NCBI RefSeq assembly: GCF_003259845.1
Contig: NZ_QLMJ01000002.1
Coordinates: 434,001 to 498,000 of the forward strand
Reading direction: 5' to 3'
DNA: 64,000 bases
From: Actinoplanes lutulentus
GTDB lineage: Bacteria > Actinomycetota > Actinomycetes > Mycobacteriales > Micromonosporaceae
The position numbers were made by a program, and so were the translations under genes. The notes under the pieces are model-generated. The model made no database searches. It was not told the origin of the DNA and was given only the letters and a program-made list of their open reading frames with translations. Below, one piece after another: positions 34,087 through 41,594 of this stretch. How positions within the stretch are numbered: the first letter of the stretch is position 1; every line of letters begins with the position of its first letter.

Positions 34087-35519
34087 CGGTGACCACCCGG
34101 CTCGGGCTCTCCGCCCTCGACTCGCTGCCGATCGCGAACCGCCCTCTGGTACGCCCCGGCGAGGTCCGCCCCGGCATCGTCCATCTCGGACTCGGCGCGT
34201 TTCACCGGGCGCACCAGGCCGTCTACACCGAGGCGGCGGTCGCCGCGTCCGGCGGTAACTGGGGGATCGTCGGCATCGCGCCCCGGTCCCGGGAGATCCT
34301 CGACCAGTTACGCGAGCAGGACCGGCTCTACAGCGTGCTCACCGCGGGCGGTCCGGCCGACGAGGCCCGGGCGATCGGCATCCTCGCCGGGCTCGGTCAC
34401 GCCGCCGGTGACCCGTACGGCGTCGTCGCGGCGATCGCCGATCCGGGCATCCGGATCGTGTCGATGACCGTGACCGAGAAGGCGTACCGGATCCTCGACG
34501 ATGGCCACTTCCGGGCACAGCTCACCGGGCACGCGCCGCCGGTCTCGGTGCCCGCCCTGCTGGCCCGGGGGCTGCTCGCGCGCCGGGCCGCCGGTGCCGG
34601 TCCGCTCACCGTGCTCTGCTGCGACAACCTGCAGAACAACGGCCCCCGGATCCGGGACATGGTCACCCGCGCCCTCGCGGTGGCGGGCGCGGAACTGCCG
34701 GACGACGTCGCGTTCCCGGCCACCATGGTCGACCGGATCGTGCCCGCGACCAGCGCCGATCATCGCCGGCGTGCGGCGCTCGCACTCGGCGCCGACGACG
34801 CGGTCCCGGTGGTGGCGGAACCCTTCACCCAGTGGGTCATCGAGGATCGGTTCCCTGGTGGGCGCCCTGACTGGGCGGCGGCCGGAGCGATCCTCACCGA
34901 TGACGTCACGCCGTGGGAGACGCTCAAACTGCGTGCTCTCAACGCCGTGCACTCGGCTCTCGCGTACCTCGGCGCGCTCGCCGGGCTTCCCCTGATCGCC
35001 GACTCACTGGAACTTCCGGGCATGCCCGAGCTGCTGCGGCGCTTCCTCGCCGACGAGGTCGCGCTCACCGTCACCCCGCCGCCCGGCGTGACCGTTTCCG
35101 GTTACGGCGAGACCGTCCTGGTCCGCTTCGCCAACCGCGAACTCGGGCATCGCAACCTCCAGGTCGCCATGGACGGCACCCAGAAACTGCCACATCGCCT
35201 GCTCGGCACCATCCACCACCTGCGCGATCTGGGTGCCCACTCACCCTGGGCGGCGCTGTTCCTGGCCGCGTGGATGCGCTTCGCGCGTGGGTACGCCGAC
35301 AGCGGCGCGACCTTGCCACTCGACGACCCGCTGGCCGAGCGGATCCGGGAGGCGCTCGCCGCCGCGCCGGACACCCCGGACGGCGTGGTGGGTGCGCTCC
35401 TGGAGTTGTTCCCGCCCGCGCTGGCCGGCGACGACGTCGTGCGGCGCGAGGTGATCCGCTGGTACACGTCGCTGGAGCGGTACGGCGCCGCGGCGACCGT
35501 CCGGGAGGCTTTCGCGTGA
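34083..35519 (+). CDS. Mannitol-dehydrogenase family uronate reductase (UxuB type)
   Basis: NAD-dependent polyol dehydrogenase-fold enzyme, 478 aa. Rossmann segment GIVHLGLGAFHRAHQAVYTE, CDNLQNNG, and catalytic KLRALNAVHSALAYLG with Lys, Asn and His. Directly after the uronate isomerase, so it most likely reduces fructuronate to mannonate; tagaturonate reduction is an alternative that would fit galacturonate from pectin. No aldonate dehydratase, KDG kinase or KDPG aldolase gene is in the window, so the pathway must be completed elsewhere. Confidence 0.85.
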   Translation: MTVTTRLGLSALDSLPIANRPLVRPGEVRPGIVHLGLGAFHRAHQAVYTEAAVAASGGNWGIVGIAPRSREILDQLREQDRLYSVLTAGGPADEARAIGILAGLGHAAGDPYGVVAAIADPGIRIVSMTVTEKAYRILDDGHFRAQLTGHAPPVSVPALLARGLLARRAAGAGPLTVLCCDNLQNNGPRIRDMVTRALAVAGAELPDDVAFPATMVDRIVPATSADHRRRAALALGADDAVPVVAEPFTQWVIEDRFPGGRPDWAAAGAILTDDVTPWETLKLRALNAVHSALAYLGALAGLPLIADSLELPGMPELLRRFLADEVALTVTPPPGVTVSGYGETVLVRFANRELGHRNLQVAMDGTQKLPHRLLGTIHHLRDLGAHSPWAALFLAAWMRFARGYADSGATLPLDDPLAERIREALAAAPDTPDGVVGALLELFPPALAGDDVVRREVIRWYTSLERYGAAATVREAFA

Positions 35520-36613
35520 GCCTTCCCCGGGTGGCGCTGATCGGAGCGGGTGGGCACGGCATCTCGCATCAGCGGGTTCTGCATGCCTTGTCACTCTCCG
35601 GATGTGTTTCGGTGGCCGCGCTCTGCGATCGGCAGCCGGTCGTGTCCGACCTTCTGCCTGGCGTTCCGTTCTTCACCGACCACGAGGTGATGCTCGCCGA
35701 GGTGCGCCCGGACGTCGTGATCATCTGTACGCCGCCGCACACCCACCTGCCGATCGCCCTCTCCTGTCTGGAGGCCGGCGCCGACCTGCTCCTGGAGAAA
35801 CCGCCGGTGATGTCACTGGCCGAGCATCGCCGGCTGTCGGCGGCGGTCGCCGAGAGCGGGCGGCTCTGCCAGGTCGGGTTCCAGGCGCTCGGATCGGCGG
35901 CCCTGCGATCTCTGGTCGACGCCGAGCCGAACGGCCCGATCGGGGTCTTCGGCGCCTGGTGGCGGCCGGACACCTATTACTCCCGGGCGCCGTGGGCCGG
36001 TCGGCGATCCGTCGGCGGCCGGCCCGTCTTCGACGGCGCGCTGGTCAACCCGTTCGCGCACGCGCTGATGCAGGCGCTCGTCCTGGCCGGTCCCGGATTC
36101 CGGCCGGCGCAGGCCGAGGTGGCCCGGTACCGGACCCGGAACATCGAGACCGACGACACCACGTTCCTGCGGGTCACCGGGGTGGACGGGCGGCGGATCA
36201 CGGCGGCCGTCACGCTCGCGTCGGCGGTCTTCCTGGCCGGGGAGATCCGGGTCGGCGGGGCAGCCCTGGAATATCCGACAGACCGCTTGCGGCTGCCCGG
36301 CGAGGACACGTTCCGCGAGGTGCCGGGCCGGGCCGGGCTCCTCGGCAACCTGCTCGACCACCGTGCCGATCCGGCGGTGCCGTTGCTGGTGCCGCTGGAC
36401 CGTACCGAAGCCTTCACGACCGTGGCCGCAGCGATCGTCGGGTCCGCGCCGCCGGTGGAGATCGCGTCGCGGTGGCTGGCGCCGCATCCGGACGGTGGTG
36501 GGTGCGTGCTGCCCGGCATCGACGAGGTGGTCCGGGAGGTCGCCGAGACCGGTGAACTGCCGTCGGCGGTTCCGTGGGCTGGTCCTTCTTCTCTCGTCTC
36601 ATTTGTTCAATAG
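35516..36613 (+). CDS. Gfo/Idh/MocA-family oxidoreductase (second)
   Basis: A second NAD(P)-dependent oxidoreductase, 365 aa. N-terminal VALIGAGGHGISHQRVLHAL fold, VVIICTPPHTHLPIALSCLE, and catalytic LLLEKPPVMSLAEH. The C-terminal domain differs clearly from the first family member in this operon, for example FGAWWRPDTYYSRAPW, suggesting a different substrate. GTG with GGGAGG upstream, overlapping the reductase gene. Substrate unknown. Confidence 0.83.
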   Translation: MSLPRVALIGAGGHGISHQRVLHALSLSGCVSVAALCDRQPVVSDLLPGVPFFTDHEVMLAEVRPDVVIICTPPHTHLPIALSCLEAGADLLLEKPPVMSLAEHRRLSAAVAESGRLCQVGFQALGSAALRSLVDAEPNGPIGVFGAWWRPDTYYSRAPWAGRRSVGGRPVFDGALVNPFAHALMQALVLAGPGFRPAQAEVARYRTRNIETDDTTFLRVTGVDGRRITAAVTLASAVFLAGEIRVGGAALEYPTDRLRLPGEDTFREVPGRAGLLGNLLDHRADPAVPLLVPLDRTEAFTTVAAAIVGSAPPVEIASRWLAPHPDGGGCVLPGIDEVVREVAETGELPSAVPWAGPSSLVSFVQ

Positions 36614-36622
36614 GAGGGTTCG

Positions 36623-36958
36623 ATGCGCAAATTGGCTGTGTCCGAGCTCGCGGATCACTATCGCGGGCCACAGTTCACCAGTGTTCTCCCGGGTCATGTC
36701 GTGCAGCGTGGTGGATTCCGGGTTTACGCCCAGCCCGGTTTCCGTACGCATGACGAGCCTGGGCGGCACGTTCATTCCGTACCCGAGGTCTTCGTCATCA
36801 TTCAGGGCAGCGGGGTCATCGAGATCGAGGGTGCCGAGGTGGACAAATTCCAGTCGGGTGAAGCCGTCGTCTTCGAACCGGGGGAGGACCACCACCTGAT
36901 CAGCCGGGGCTCGGAACCGCTGGTCTTCGTGTGGATGCACCTGGAACCGGTCGAGTAG
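36623..36958 (+). CDS. Small cupin, possible KdgF-type enzyme
   Basis: A single-domain cupin of 111 aa. Cupin motif 1 is exact (HVHSVPEVFVIIQG: HxH, x3, E, x6, G) and motif 2 is GEAVVFEPGEDHHLI with a metal-ligand His. TAGGAGG lies in front of the ATG. Its place beside a pectate lyase and uronate enzymes suggests KdgF, the cupin that linearises 4,5-unsaturated galacturonate; this is inferred from context and size, not from diagnostic residues. Confidence 0.75.
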   Translation: MRKLAVSELADHYRGPQFTSVLPGHVVQRGGFRVYAQPGFRTHDEPGRHVHSVPEVFVIIQGSGVIEIEGAEVDKFQSGEAVVFEPGEDHHLISRGSEPLVFVWMHLEPVE

Positions 36959-36966
36959 GCCTCGCG

Positions 36967-38286
36967 ATGCGCTCCCTTTCTCTCTTTTCTTGTTTTTCGG
37001 TGGCACTTGTCCTCGCTGGTGCCGCGGCCGTCCCCGCCGCCGCTGCTGTTCCCGCTGCCGTTCCGGCGGCTGCCCGTCAGGTTCTGCCCGCTAACGACGG
37101 ATGGGCCGCTGCCACCAGCGGAACCACCGGCGGCGCGGCAGCCGACGACGCGCACGTCTTCGTGGTCCGCAACCGGGCCGAGCTGGCGGCCGCCCTGGCC
37201 GGCGGCACCGATCCCACCCCGCGCATCGTGCTGATCGCCGGAACCATCCGCGCCAACACCGACGACTCGGGCAATCCGCTGACCTGCGACGACTACGCCG
37301 ATCCGGCGTACGATCTGGATTCTTATCTCGCCGCTTATGACCCCGCCGTCTGGGGCACCGCCGCCCGGCCGAGCGGACCCCTGGAAGAAGCCCGGGTGCG
37401 CTCCGCGCGCAATCAGGCAGCCCGAATCCAACTGCGAGTCGGCGCGAACACCACCATTCTCGGCCTGCCGAACGCTCGCCTCGTCGGGGCGAACCTGCTG
37501 ATCCAGAACGTCGACAACGTCATCGTCCGCAATCTGCGCCTCGAAGACGCCGCCGACTGTTTCCCGCTGTGGGACCCGACCGACGGCGCGGCCGGAAACT
37601 GGAACTCGGCGTACGACCTCGTGACATTGACCGGCGCCACCCACGTCTGGGCCGACCACAACACCCTGAGCGACGGCAACAACGTCGACGCGGCGCAGCC
37701 GCTCTATTTCGGACGCCCCTATCAGGTGCACGACGGCGCCCTGGACATCATCCGGGCATCGGATTATGTGACGGTCTCCTGGAACACTTTCCAGGAACAC
37801 GACAAGACCATGCTGATCGGCTCGACGAACACGGTCGGCGCGGATGTCGGCAAGCTGCGCGTGACCATCCACCACAACAAGTTCGCGAACGTCGGCCAGC
37901 GTGTGCCGCGCGTCCGTTTCGGCCAGGTGGACGTCTACAACAACTATTACTATCTGACCGACGAGGACGACTATTCGTATTCGTGGGGCGTAGGCGTCTA
38001 TTCCGCCATCTACGCGGAGAACAACTTCCTCCTGCACAGCGCCGACATCAGCCTGGACGAGTTCGTCTACGACTGGGGCGGCACAGCGATCACCGAGATC
38101 GGCACGCTGGCCCGCGTGGGCACCGGCCCGGTCCGCGAGGTCAACCTGCTGGCGGAGTACAACGCCACCCACGACCCCGACCTGGGCACCGACGCGGGCT
38201 GGACTCCGGCCCTGCGAGCGGGCCTTTCCCCGGCGGCTCAGGTACCGGCTCTGGTGAACGTTTACGCCGGAGCAGGCCGCATCTGA
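36967..38286 (+). CDS. Secreted pectate lyase, PL1 family
   Basis: Exported right-handed beta-helix lyase (439 aa) cleaving de-esterified polygalacturonate by beta-elimination. A signal peptide is followed by an Ala/Val-rich stretch to about residue 38. Conserved features: THVWADHNTLSDGNN (calcium ligands), TVSWNTFQEHDKTMLIG, and catalytic VGQRVPRVRFGQVDVYNNYY with the Arg of the RxPxxR signature. It is last in the uronate operon, eight bases after the cupin gene, and supplies substrate for the importer encoded on the other strand. Confidence 0.93.
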   Translation: MRSLSLFSCFSVALVLAGAAAVPAAAAVPAAVPAAARQVLPANDGWAAATSGTTGGAAADDAHVFVVRNRAELAAALAGGTDPTPRIVLIAGTIRANTDDSGNPLTCDDYADPAYDLDSYLAAYDPAVWGTAARPSGPLEEARVRSARNQAARIQLRVGANTTILGLPNARLVGANLLIQNVDNVIVRNLRLEDAADCFPLWDPTDGAAGNWNSAYDLVTLTGATHVWADHNTLSDGNNVDAAQPLYFGRPYQVHDGALDIIRASDYVTVSWNTFQEHDKTMLIGSTNTVGADVGKLRVTIHHNKFANVGQRVPRVRFGQVDVYNNYYYLTDEDDYSYSWGVGVYSAIYAENNFLLHSADISLDEFVYDWGGTAITEIGTLARVGTGPVREVNLLAEYNATHDPDLGTDAGWTPALRAGLSPAAQVPALVNVYAGAGRI

Positions 38287-38305
38287 CGTGCCGCGTTTCT
38301 CAGAT

Positions 38306-38332
38306 GGCGGTGGGCCAGATGTGCCCGCCGCC
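38306..38332 (+). terminator. Probable terminator of the uronate operon
   Basis: GGCGGTGGGC (38306-38315) pairs with GCCCGCCGCC (38323-38332) with one G-U and a seven-base loop. It lies 20 bp after the pectate lyase stop. No T-run follows. Confidence 0.5.
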
Positions 38333-38460
38333 GTCCGGGGCGGGGGGGCGGTGTGTCATCTGGTGGTTGCTGCTGCCCTGATTCCTGCGATAGTGACACC
38401 CGCCGCGACCCGGCGTTCGTGGTGACGCCAGATCACCAGCAGACGCGAGGCCGAGCCTGA

Positions 38461-38617
38461 GTGTCGAGTTCGGGTCCGTGCCGCACCCGGGGTCGACAGG
38501 GGCGGGCGCTCTCAGAAGGGGTGGGCGCTGTCAGAACGGGCGCGCGCTGTCTGAAAGGGCGCGCGCTGTCAGAGGCGCGTGTCGAGTTCGGGCGCATATT
38601 GAACCCCAGTTCGACAC
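38461..38617. repeat. GTGTCGA-family hairpins (copies 2, 3) flanking short direct repeats
   Basis: Hairpins at 38461-38498 and 38579-38617 both start GTGTCGAGTTCGGG and close with a TCGACA(C) arm, as in the perfect hairpin at 3931-3973. Between them (about 38503-38578) lie four copies of a roughly 20-bp unit built on GGGCGCTGTCAGAA. No gene is predicted. Confidence 0.75.
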
Positions 38618-38656
38618 AATGAGCAGCCCGCCAGATCCCGGGGCAGCCGCTCCCCA

Positions 38657-38704
38657 GATCTTGAGCGATTTCCGACCGCCCGATGTAGAAAGTCGCTCAA
38701 GATC
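38657..38704. repeat. GATCTTGAGCGA hairpin (copy 1)
   Basis: Arms GATCTTGAGCGA (38657-38668) and TCGCTCAAGATC (38693-38704) are exact complements, with a further partial TTTC/GAAA pairing inside. The same hairpin recurs at 39097-39144. Confidence 0.8.
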
Positions 38705-38709
38705 GCAGC

Positions 38710-38860
38710 AGGCCAACGGGCGCACGCGTCAACGAGCCAACGAGGCAGTGGGCCAATGGGCGCACGGGCCAACGGGCCAACGGGGCAGTGGGCGAGCGGG
38801 CGAGCGGGCCAACGGGTAATCGGCCGACCGGGCGAACGGGTAGGTGGGCCGGCGGGCGCA
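38710..38860. repeat. Low-complexity GGGCCAACG-type array
   Basis: Degenerate 8-10 bp units such as GGGCCAACG, GGGCGAGCG and GGGCAGTG repeat head to tail. Open frames across it encode only repetitive Arg/Ala/Gly/Asn peptides and are rejected as genes. Confidence 0.65.
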
Positions 38861-38872
38861 CGGCCGCTCAGC

Positions 38873-38984
38873 TCGATCTTGTTGAGTTGTGCGGACCGTT
38901 CGCGGTGAACTCATCAAGATCGACCAGCCGTATTCGATCTTGATGAGTTGAGCTGACACGTGTCCGGGAAAGTCAACAAGATCG
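38873..38984. repeat. Two GATCTTGTTGAGTT hairpins
   Basis: First: TCGATCTTGTTGAGTT (38873-38888) with AACTCATCAAGATCGA (38908-38923). Second: TCGATCTTGATGAGTT (38934-38949) with AAGTCAACAAGATCG (38970-38984), less perfect. The two are tandem, 10 bp apart, and the right arm of one matches the left arm of the other in inverse sense. Confidence 0.75.
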
Positions 38985-39096
38985 CCGCCATCCGCGCGCC
39001 CAGCTGCCGGTCTGATTGCGTACGCCGCACCTATGGGGGCGTCACCGTGCCTTGTGGTGGCAGGTTGATGCGCGGCGTAGAAGCGGCCCTTTCTGC

Positions 39097-39144
39097 GATC
39101 TTGAGCGACTTTCGACTGCGGGGTGTGGAGGATCGCTCAAGATC
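39097..39144. repeat. GATCTTGAGCGA hairpin (copy 2)
   Basis: Arms 39097-39108 and 39133-39144 are exact and identical to those at 38657-38704; the loop sequence has diverged, so the stem is the conserved part. Confidence 0.8.
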
Positions 39145-39180
39145 TGCGGCGGGCCCGCGGCGCCGGCGGTGACGCGAGGC

Positions 39181-39227
39181 GACCTTGTGAGGTTGTGCCG
39201 CGTGGTCGACCGCAAGCTCACAAGATC
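39181..39227. repeat. GACCTTGTGAG hairpin, related to the GATCTTGTTGAG family
   Basis: GACCTTGTGAG (39181-39191) pairs with CTCACAAGATC (39217-39227) with one G-U. Same overall form as the hairpins at 38873-38984. Confidence 0.6.
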
Positions 39228-39243
39228 TCCGCCAGCGGGGGCG

Positions 39244-39340
39244 CGGCCCACCGTGGGCTCCCGTGTTGGCGGGACGGGGGCTCACCGTGGGTTCGCGTGT
39301 TGGCGGGATGAAGGCTCACCGTGGGTTTTTGTTTGGGCTG
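39244..39340. repeat. Three tandem 34-bp repeats
   Basis: The core CACCGTGGG recurs at 39249, 39283 and 39317, an exact 34-bp period, within units of the form GGCTCACCGTGGGTTCGCGT followed by GTTGGCGGGA. The third copy is truncated. No coding function seen. Confidence 0.8.
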
Positions 39341-39430
39341 GTCAGCGGGATATTGGCTGATCGTTAACGGTCAGGTTTCTTAAGAGGGCGACCCCTCGAA
39401 CCTTAAGTTTCTCTTTATTTCGATCTCTCG

Positions 39431-39444
39431 TGGGAGCGTTCCCG
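39431..39444. promoter_or_regulatory. CebR/CelR-like operator upstream of the repeat protein gene
   Basis: TGGGAGCGTTCCCG matches the known CebR/CelR consensus TGGGAGCGCTCCCA at 12 of 14 positions and is itself an imperfect palindrome. It sits 43 bp before the start of the three-repeat secreted protein gene. Such boxes bind LacI-family repressors relieved by cellobiose; two uncharacterised LacI proteins are encoded at 52606 and 55780. Confidence 0.55.
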
Positions 39445-39486
39445 TATGGACCGATCGAGTAGGCGGTGCGACAGGAAGGCACAGAG

Positions 39487-40671
39487 ATGAAGCGCTACCG
39501 GAGCAACGGCGGATCGAATGTCCGGCGCTGGCGTGTGGCCGGCGTGGCGGGTGTCGCGGTGGCGATGGTCGGAGTCGGACTGGGTGTGGCCGCTGCGGCT
39601 GACACCGCGGTGCCGACCGTTAACTGCGCGTCCGTGGCGGACAAGCTGCCGGCCGTTCCGGCTTCGGCCAAGGCGGAGATTGAGCGGAACCTGGCGCTGC
39701 TGAACACCCAGATCCAGGAGGCGAACGCCCGGATCGTGAGTACGCAGGGTCAGGGTGGAGCGAATTTCATCCAGAACGCGATCCTCGGCCCCCTGAAGGA
39801 CAAGCGTTTCGCCACCATCAATCGGATGGAGACGGCGATCGGGCGTACCGCGGCCAAGCCTGACCTGAACGCGGAGGCCCTCGCGCCCTGTTCGCTGAAC
39901 GCCAACGGCGGCGGCAACGCGGCGCCCGAGCCCGCGGTCGTGCCGAGCGCAGCGGCCGGAAACAACGCCGGCGGCAACACCGGTAACGGCGCCGCAGCCG
40001 GTGTGGCGACCGTGAACTGCCCGGCCGTGACCATCAACGTCGCGGTTCCGGCGCAGGCCAAGGCTGAGGTCGAGCGGAACCTGGAGCTGCTGAACACGCA
40101 GATCAAGGAAGCGAACGCCCGGATCATCAGCACGCAGGGTCAGGGTGGGGCGAACTTCATCCAGAACGCGATTCTCGGCCCGCTGGAGGACAAGCGGTTC
40201 GCGACGATCAACCGGATCGAGACGGCGATCGGCCGCAACGCCCCGAAGCCGAACCTGAACGCCGAGGGTCTGTCGCCGTGCAGCCTGAACCAGAACGGTG
40301 CGGCCTCCGCGGCCCAGCCGACCGCCGTCGCCACCGCCGCTGCCGGCAATGGCAACGGGAACGCCGGTAACGGCGCTGTCAAGACCGTGAACTGCCCGGC
40401 AGTGACCATCGGTGTGGCCGTTCCGGCGCAGGCGGCGGCTGAGGTGGCCCGCAACCTGGAGCTGCTGAACACGCAGATCAAGGAAGCGAACGCCCGGATC
40501 ATCAGCACGCAGGGTCAGGGTGGAGCGAACTTCATCCAGAACGCGGTCCTCGGCCCGCTGGAGGACAAGCGGTTCGCGACGATCAACCGGATCGAGACGG
40601 CGATCGGCCGCAACGCCGCCAAGCCGAACCTCAACGCGGAGGGCCTCGCCCCCTGCACGCTGAACGCGTGA
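39487..40671 (+). CDS. Exported protein of three tandem 96-aa repeats, function unknown
   Basis: Not recognised. The 394-aa product has a signal peptide (NVRRWRVAGVAGVAVAMVG, cleavage near AAAAD) and three copies of one domain encoded at about 39616-39906, 40009-40299 and 40384-40671. Each copy starts TVNC, has helices (LLNTQIKEANARIISTQGQ and DKRFATINRIETAIGR) around a GGANFIQNA turn, and ends PCSLN; the two Cys per copy could form one disulfide. Copies 2 and 3 are nearly identical, copy 1 more diverged. Gly/Asn/Ala/Pro linkers join them. AGGAAGG precedes the ATG. No catalytic motif or cell-wall anchor is visible. Confidence 0.8.
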   Translation: MKRYRSNGGSNVRRWRVAGVAGVAVAMVGVGLGVAAAADTAVPTVNCASVADKLPAVPASAKAEIERNLALLNTQIQEANARIVSTQGQGGANFIQNAILGPLKDKRFATINRMETAIGRTAAKPDLNAEALAPCSLNANGGGNAAPEPAVVPSAAAGNNAGGNTGNGAAAGVATVNCPAVTINVAVPAQAKAEVERNLELLNTQIKEANARIISTQGQGGANFIQNAILGPLEDKRFATINRIETAIGRNAPKPNLNAEGLSPCSLNQNGAASAAQPTAVATAAAGNGNGNAGNGAVKTVNCPAVTIGVAVPAQAAAEVARNLELLNTQIKEANARIISTQGQGGANFIQNAVLGPLEDKRFATINRIETAIGRNAAKPNLNAEGLAPCTLNA

Positions 40672-40683
40672 ACTAGCAGTTGA

Positions 40684-40719
40684 CGAAGGGCCCGGTCACC
40701 ACGGTGACCGGGCCCTTCG
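40684..40719 (+). terminator. Strong terminator after the three-repeat protein gene
   Basis: Arms 40684-40700 and 40703-40719 (CGAAGGGCCCGGTCACC and its complement) form a 17-bp stem with a two-base loop. It ends 67 bp before the next gene. Confidence 0.85.
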
Positions 40720-40785
40720 CGCGTAGGACGGCCACATACACTCAAGTCTTCTCAACCCGAAAACGAAGACCCGTGAAGGACCGCC

Positions 40786-41445
40786 GTGGTACTCCCGAAA
40801 AGTTTGCAGCCCGCCCCGGTCGACGGGGTCCAGTTCGCTGCGGACAAGGCGTACCAGGAGCTGCGCGACGCGATCCTGGACGGCGACATCGCCCCGAACC
40901 GCCGGCTCGTCGAAGAGGAACTGGCCGCATCCCTCGAAGTGAGCCGCACCCCGGTACGCGAGGCGCTGCTCCGCCTCGCGCAGGAGGGCCTGGTCACCCG
41001 GGTTCGTGGCTGGGTGGTACGCGACCACTCGCCCCAGGAAGCGCTGCAGATCGTCGAGGCTCGCGCCGCCGTGGAGAGTGCCGCGGCGCGCCTGGCCGCC
41101 GAGCACATCAGCACCGAGGACCTGGAGCAGCTGGCCCGGATCGCCGACGCGATCGACCAGCCCGGTTCGACGGTGAAGGACCTGAACCGGCTCAACCGGC
41201 AGTTCCACGGGCTGATCACGGCGGCTTGCGGCAACCCGTTGCTCGTCCAGTTCGCGCAGCGGACCAACATCAGCCACTGGTCGCTGAGCGCTACCTGGCT
41301 CATGTCGGCCAAGGACGCCGCCGAGGTCAACGCCGAGCACCGTCAGATGATTGAAGCGTTGACACACCGTGACGGTGCGGCGGTCGAGATGCTGGTTCGG
41401 GAGCACATCGGGCGTACCCAAATGATCTTGAAGCAAGCGATCTAA
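40786..41445 (+). CDS. GntR-family regulator, FadR/FCD subclass
   Basis: A 219-aa regulator. N-terminal winged helix: AYQELRDAILDGDIAPNRRL, then EELAASLEVSRTPVREALLR, the GntR signature. C-terminal all-helical FCD domain binds a metal and carboxylate effector in the family (ARAAVESAAARLAAEH, NRQFHGLITAACGNPLL, EHRQMIEALTHRDG). GTG start with GAAGGA upstream. It lies just upstream of the amino-acid importer operon, separated by a terminator and two palindromes, so it probably regulates that operon. Confidence 0.88.
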   Translation: MVLPKSLQPAPVDGVQFAADKAYQELRDAILDGDIAPNRRLVEEELAASLEVSRTPVREALLRLAQEGLVTRVRGWVVRDHSPQEALQIVEARAAVESAAARLAAEHISTEDLEQLARIADAIDQPGSTVKDLNRLNRQFHGLITAACGNPLLVQFAQRTNISHWSLSATWLMSAKDAAEVNAEHRQMIEALTHRDGAAVEMLVREHIGRTQMILKQAI

Positions 41446-41465
41446 CCTACCGCGACCAGCGCAGA

Positions 41466-41492
41466 AGCCCGGAGGCCATCGGCCTCCGGGCT
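41466..41492 (+). terminator. Terminator after the GntR gene
   Basis: AGCCCGGAGGCC (41466-41477) and GGCCTCCGGGCT (41481-41492) form a perfect 12-bp stem with loop ATC, followed by TTCGTT. Confidence 0.85.
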
Positions 41493-41517
41493 TTCGTTAC
41501 ATTGTCGTAATGGGCTC

Positions 41518-41572
41518 TGTATACGGTGCCGGATACAAGATCGGCGAGACTCTCGTATACCGATTGGTATCC
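41518..41572. promoter_or_regulatory. Twin palindromic operators before the amino-acid importer operon
   Basis: Site 1 (41518-41537): TGTATACGG-TG-CCGGATACA, 18 of 20 palindromic. Site 2 (41555-41572): GTATACC-GATT-GGTATCC, one mismatch per arm. Centres are 36 bp apart. GTATAC-type inverted repeats suit GntR/FCD dimers, and the GntR gene is immediately upstream. The binding-protein start follows 22 bp after site 2. Confidence 0.6.
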
Positions 41573-41594
41573 GCACCGTGAATAGGAGTGCAGC

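Noticed and set aside
38478..38819. 113-codon open frame in the repeat island
   Set aside because: It translates tandem GGGCCAACG-type repeats and hairpins; no start signal and no protein-like composition.
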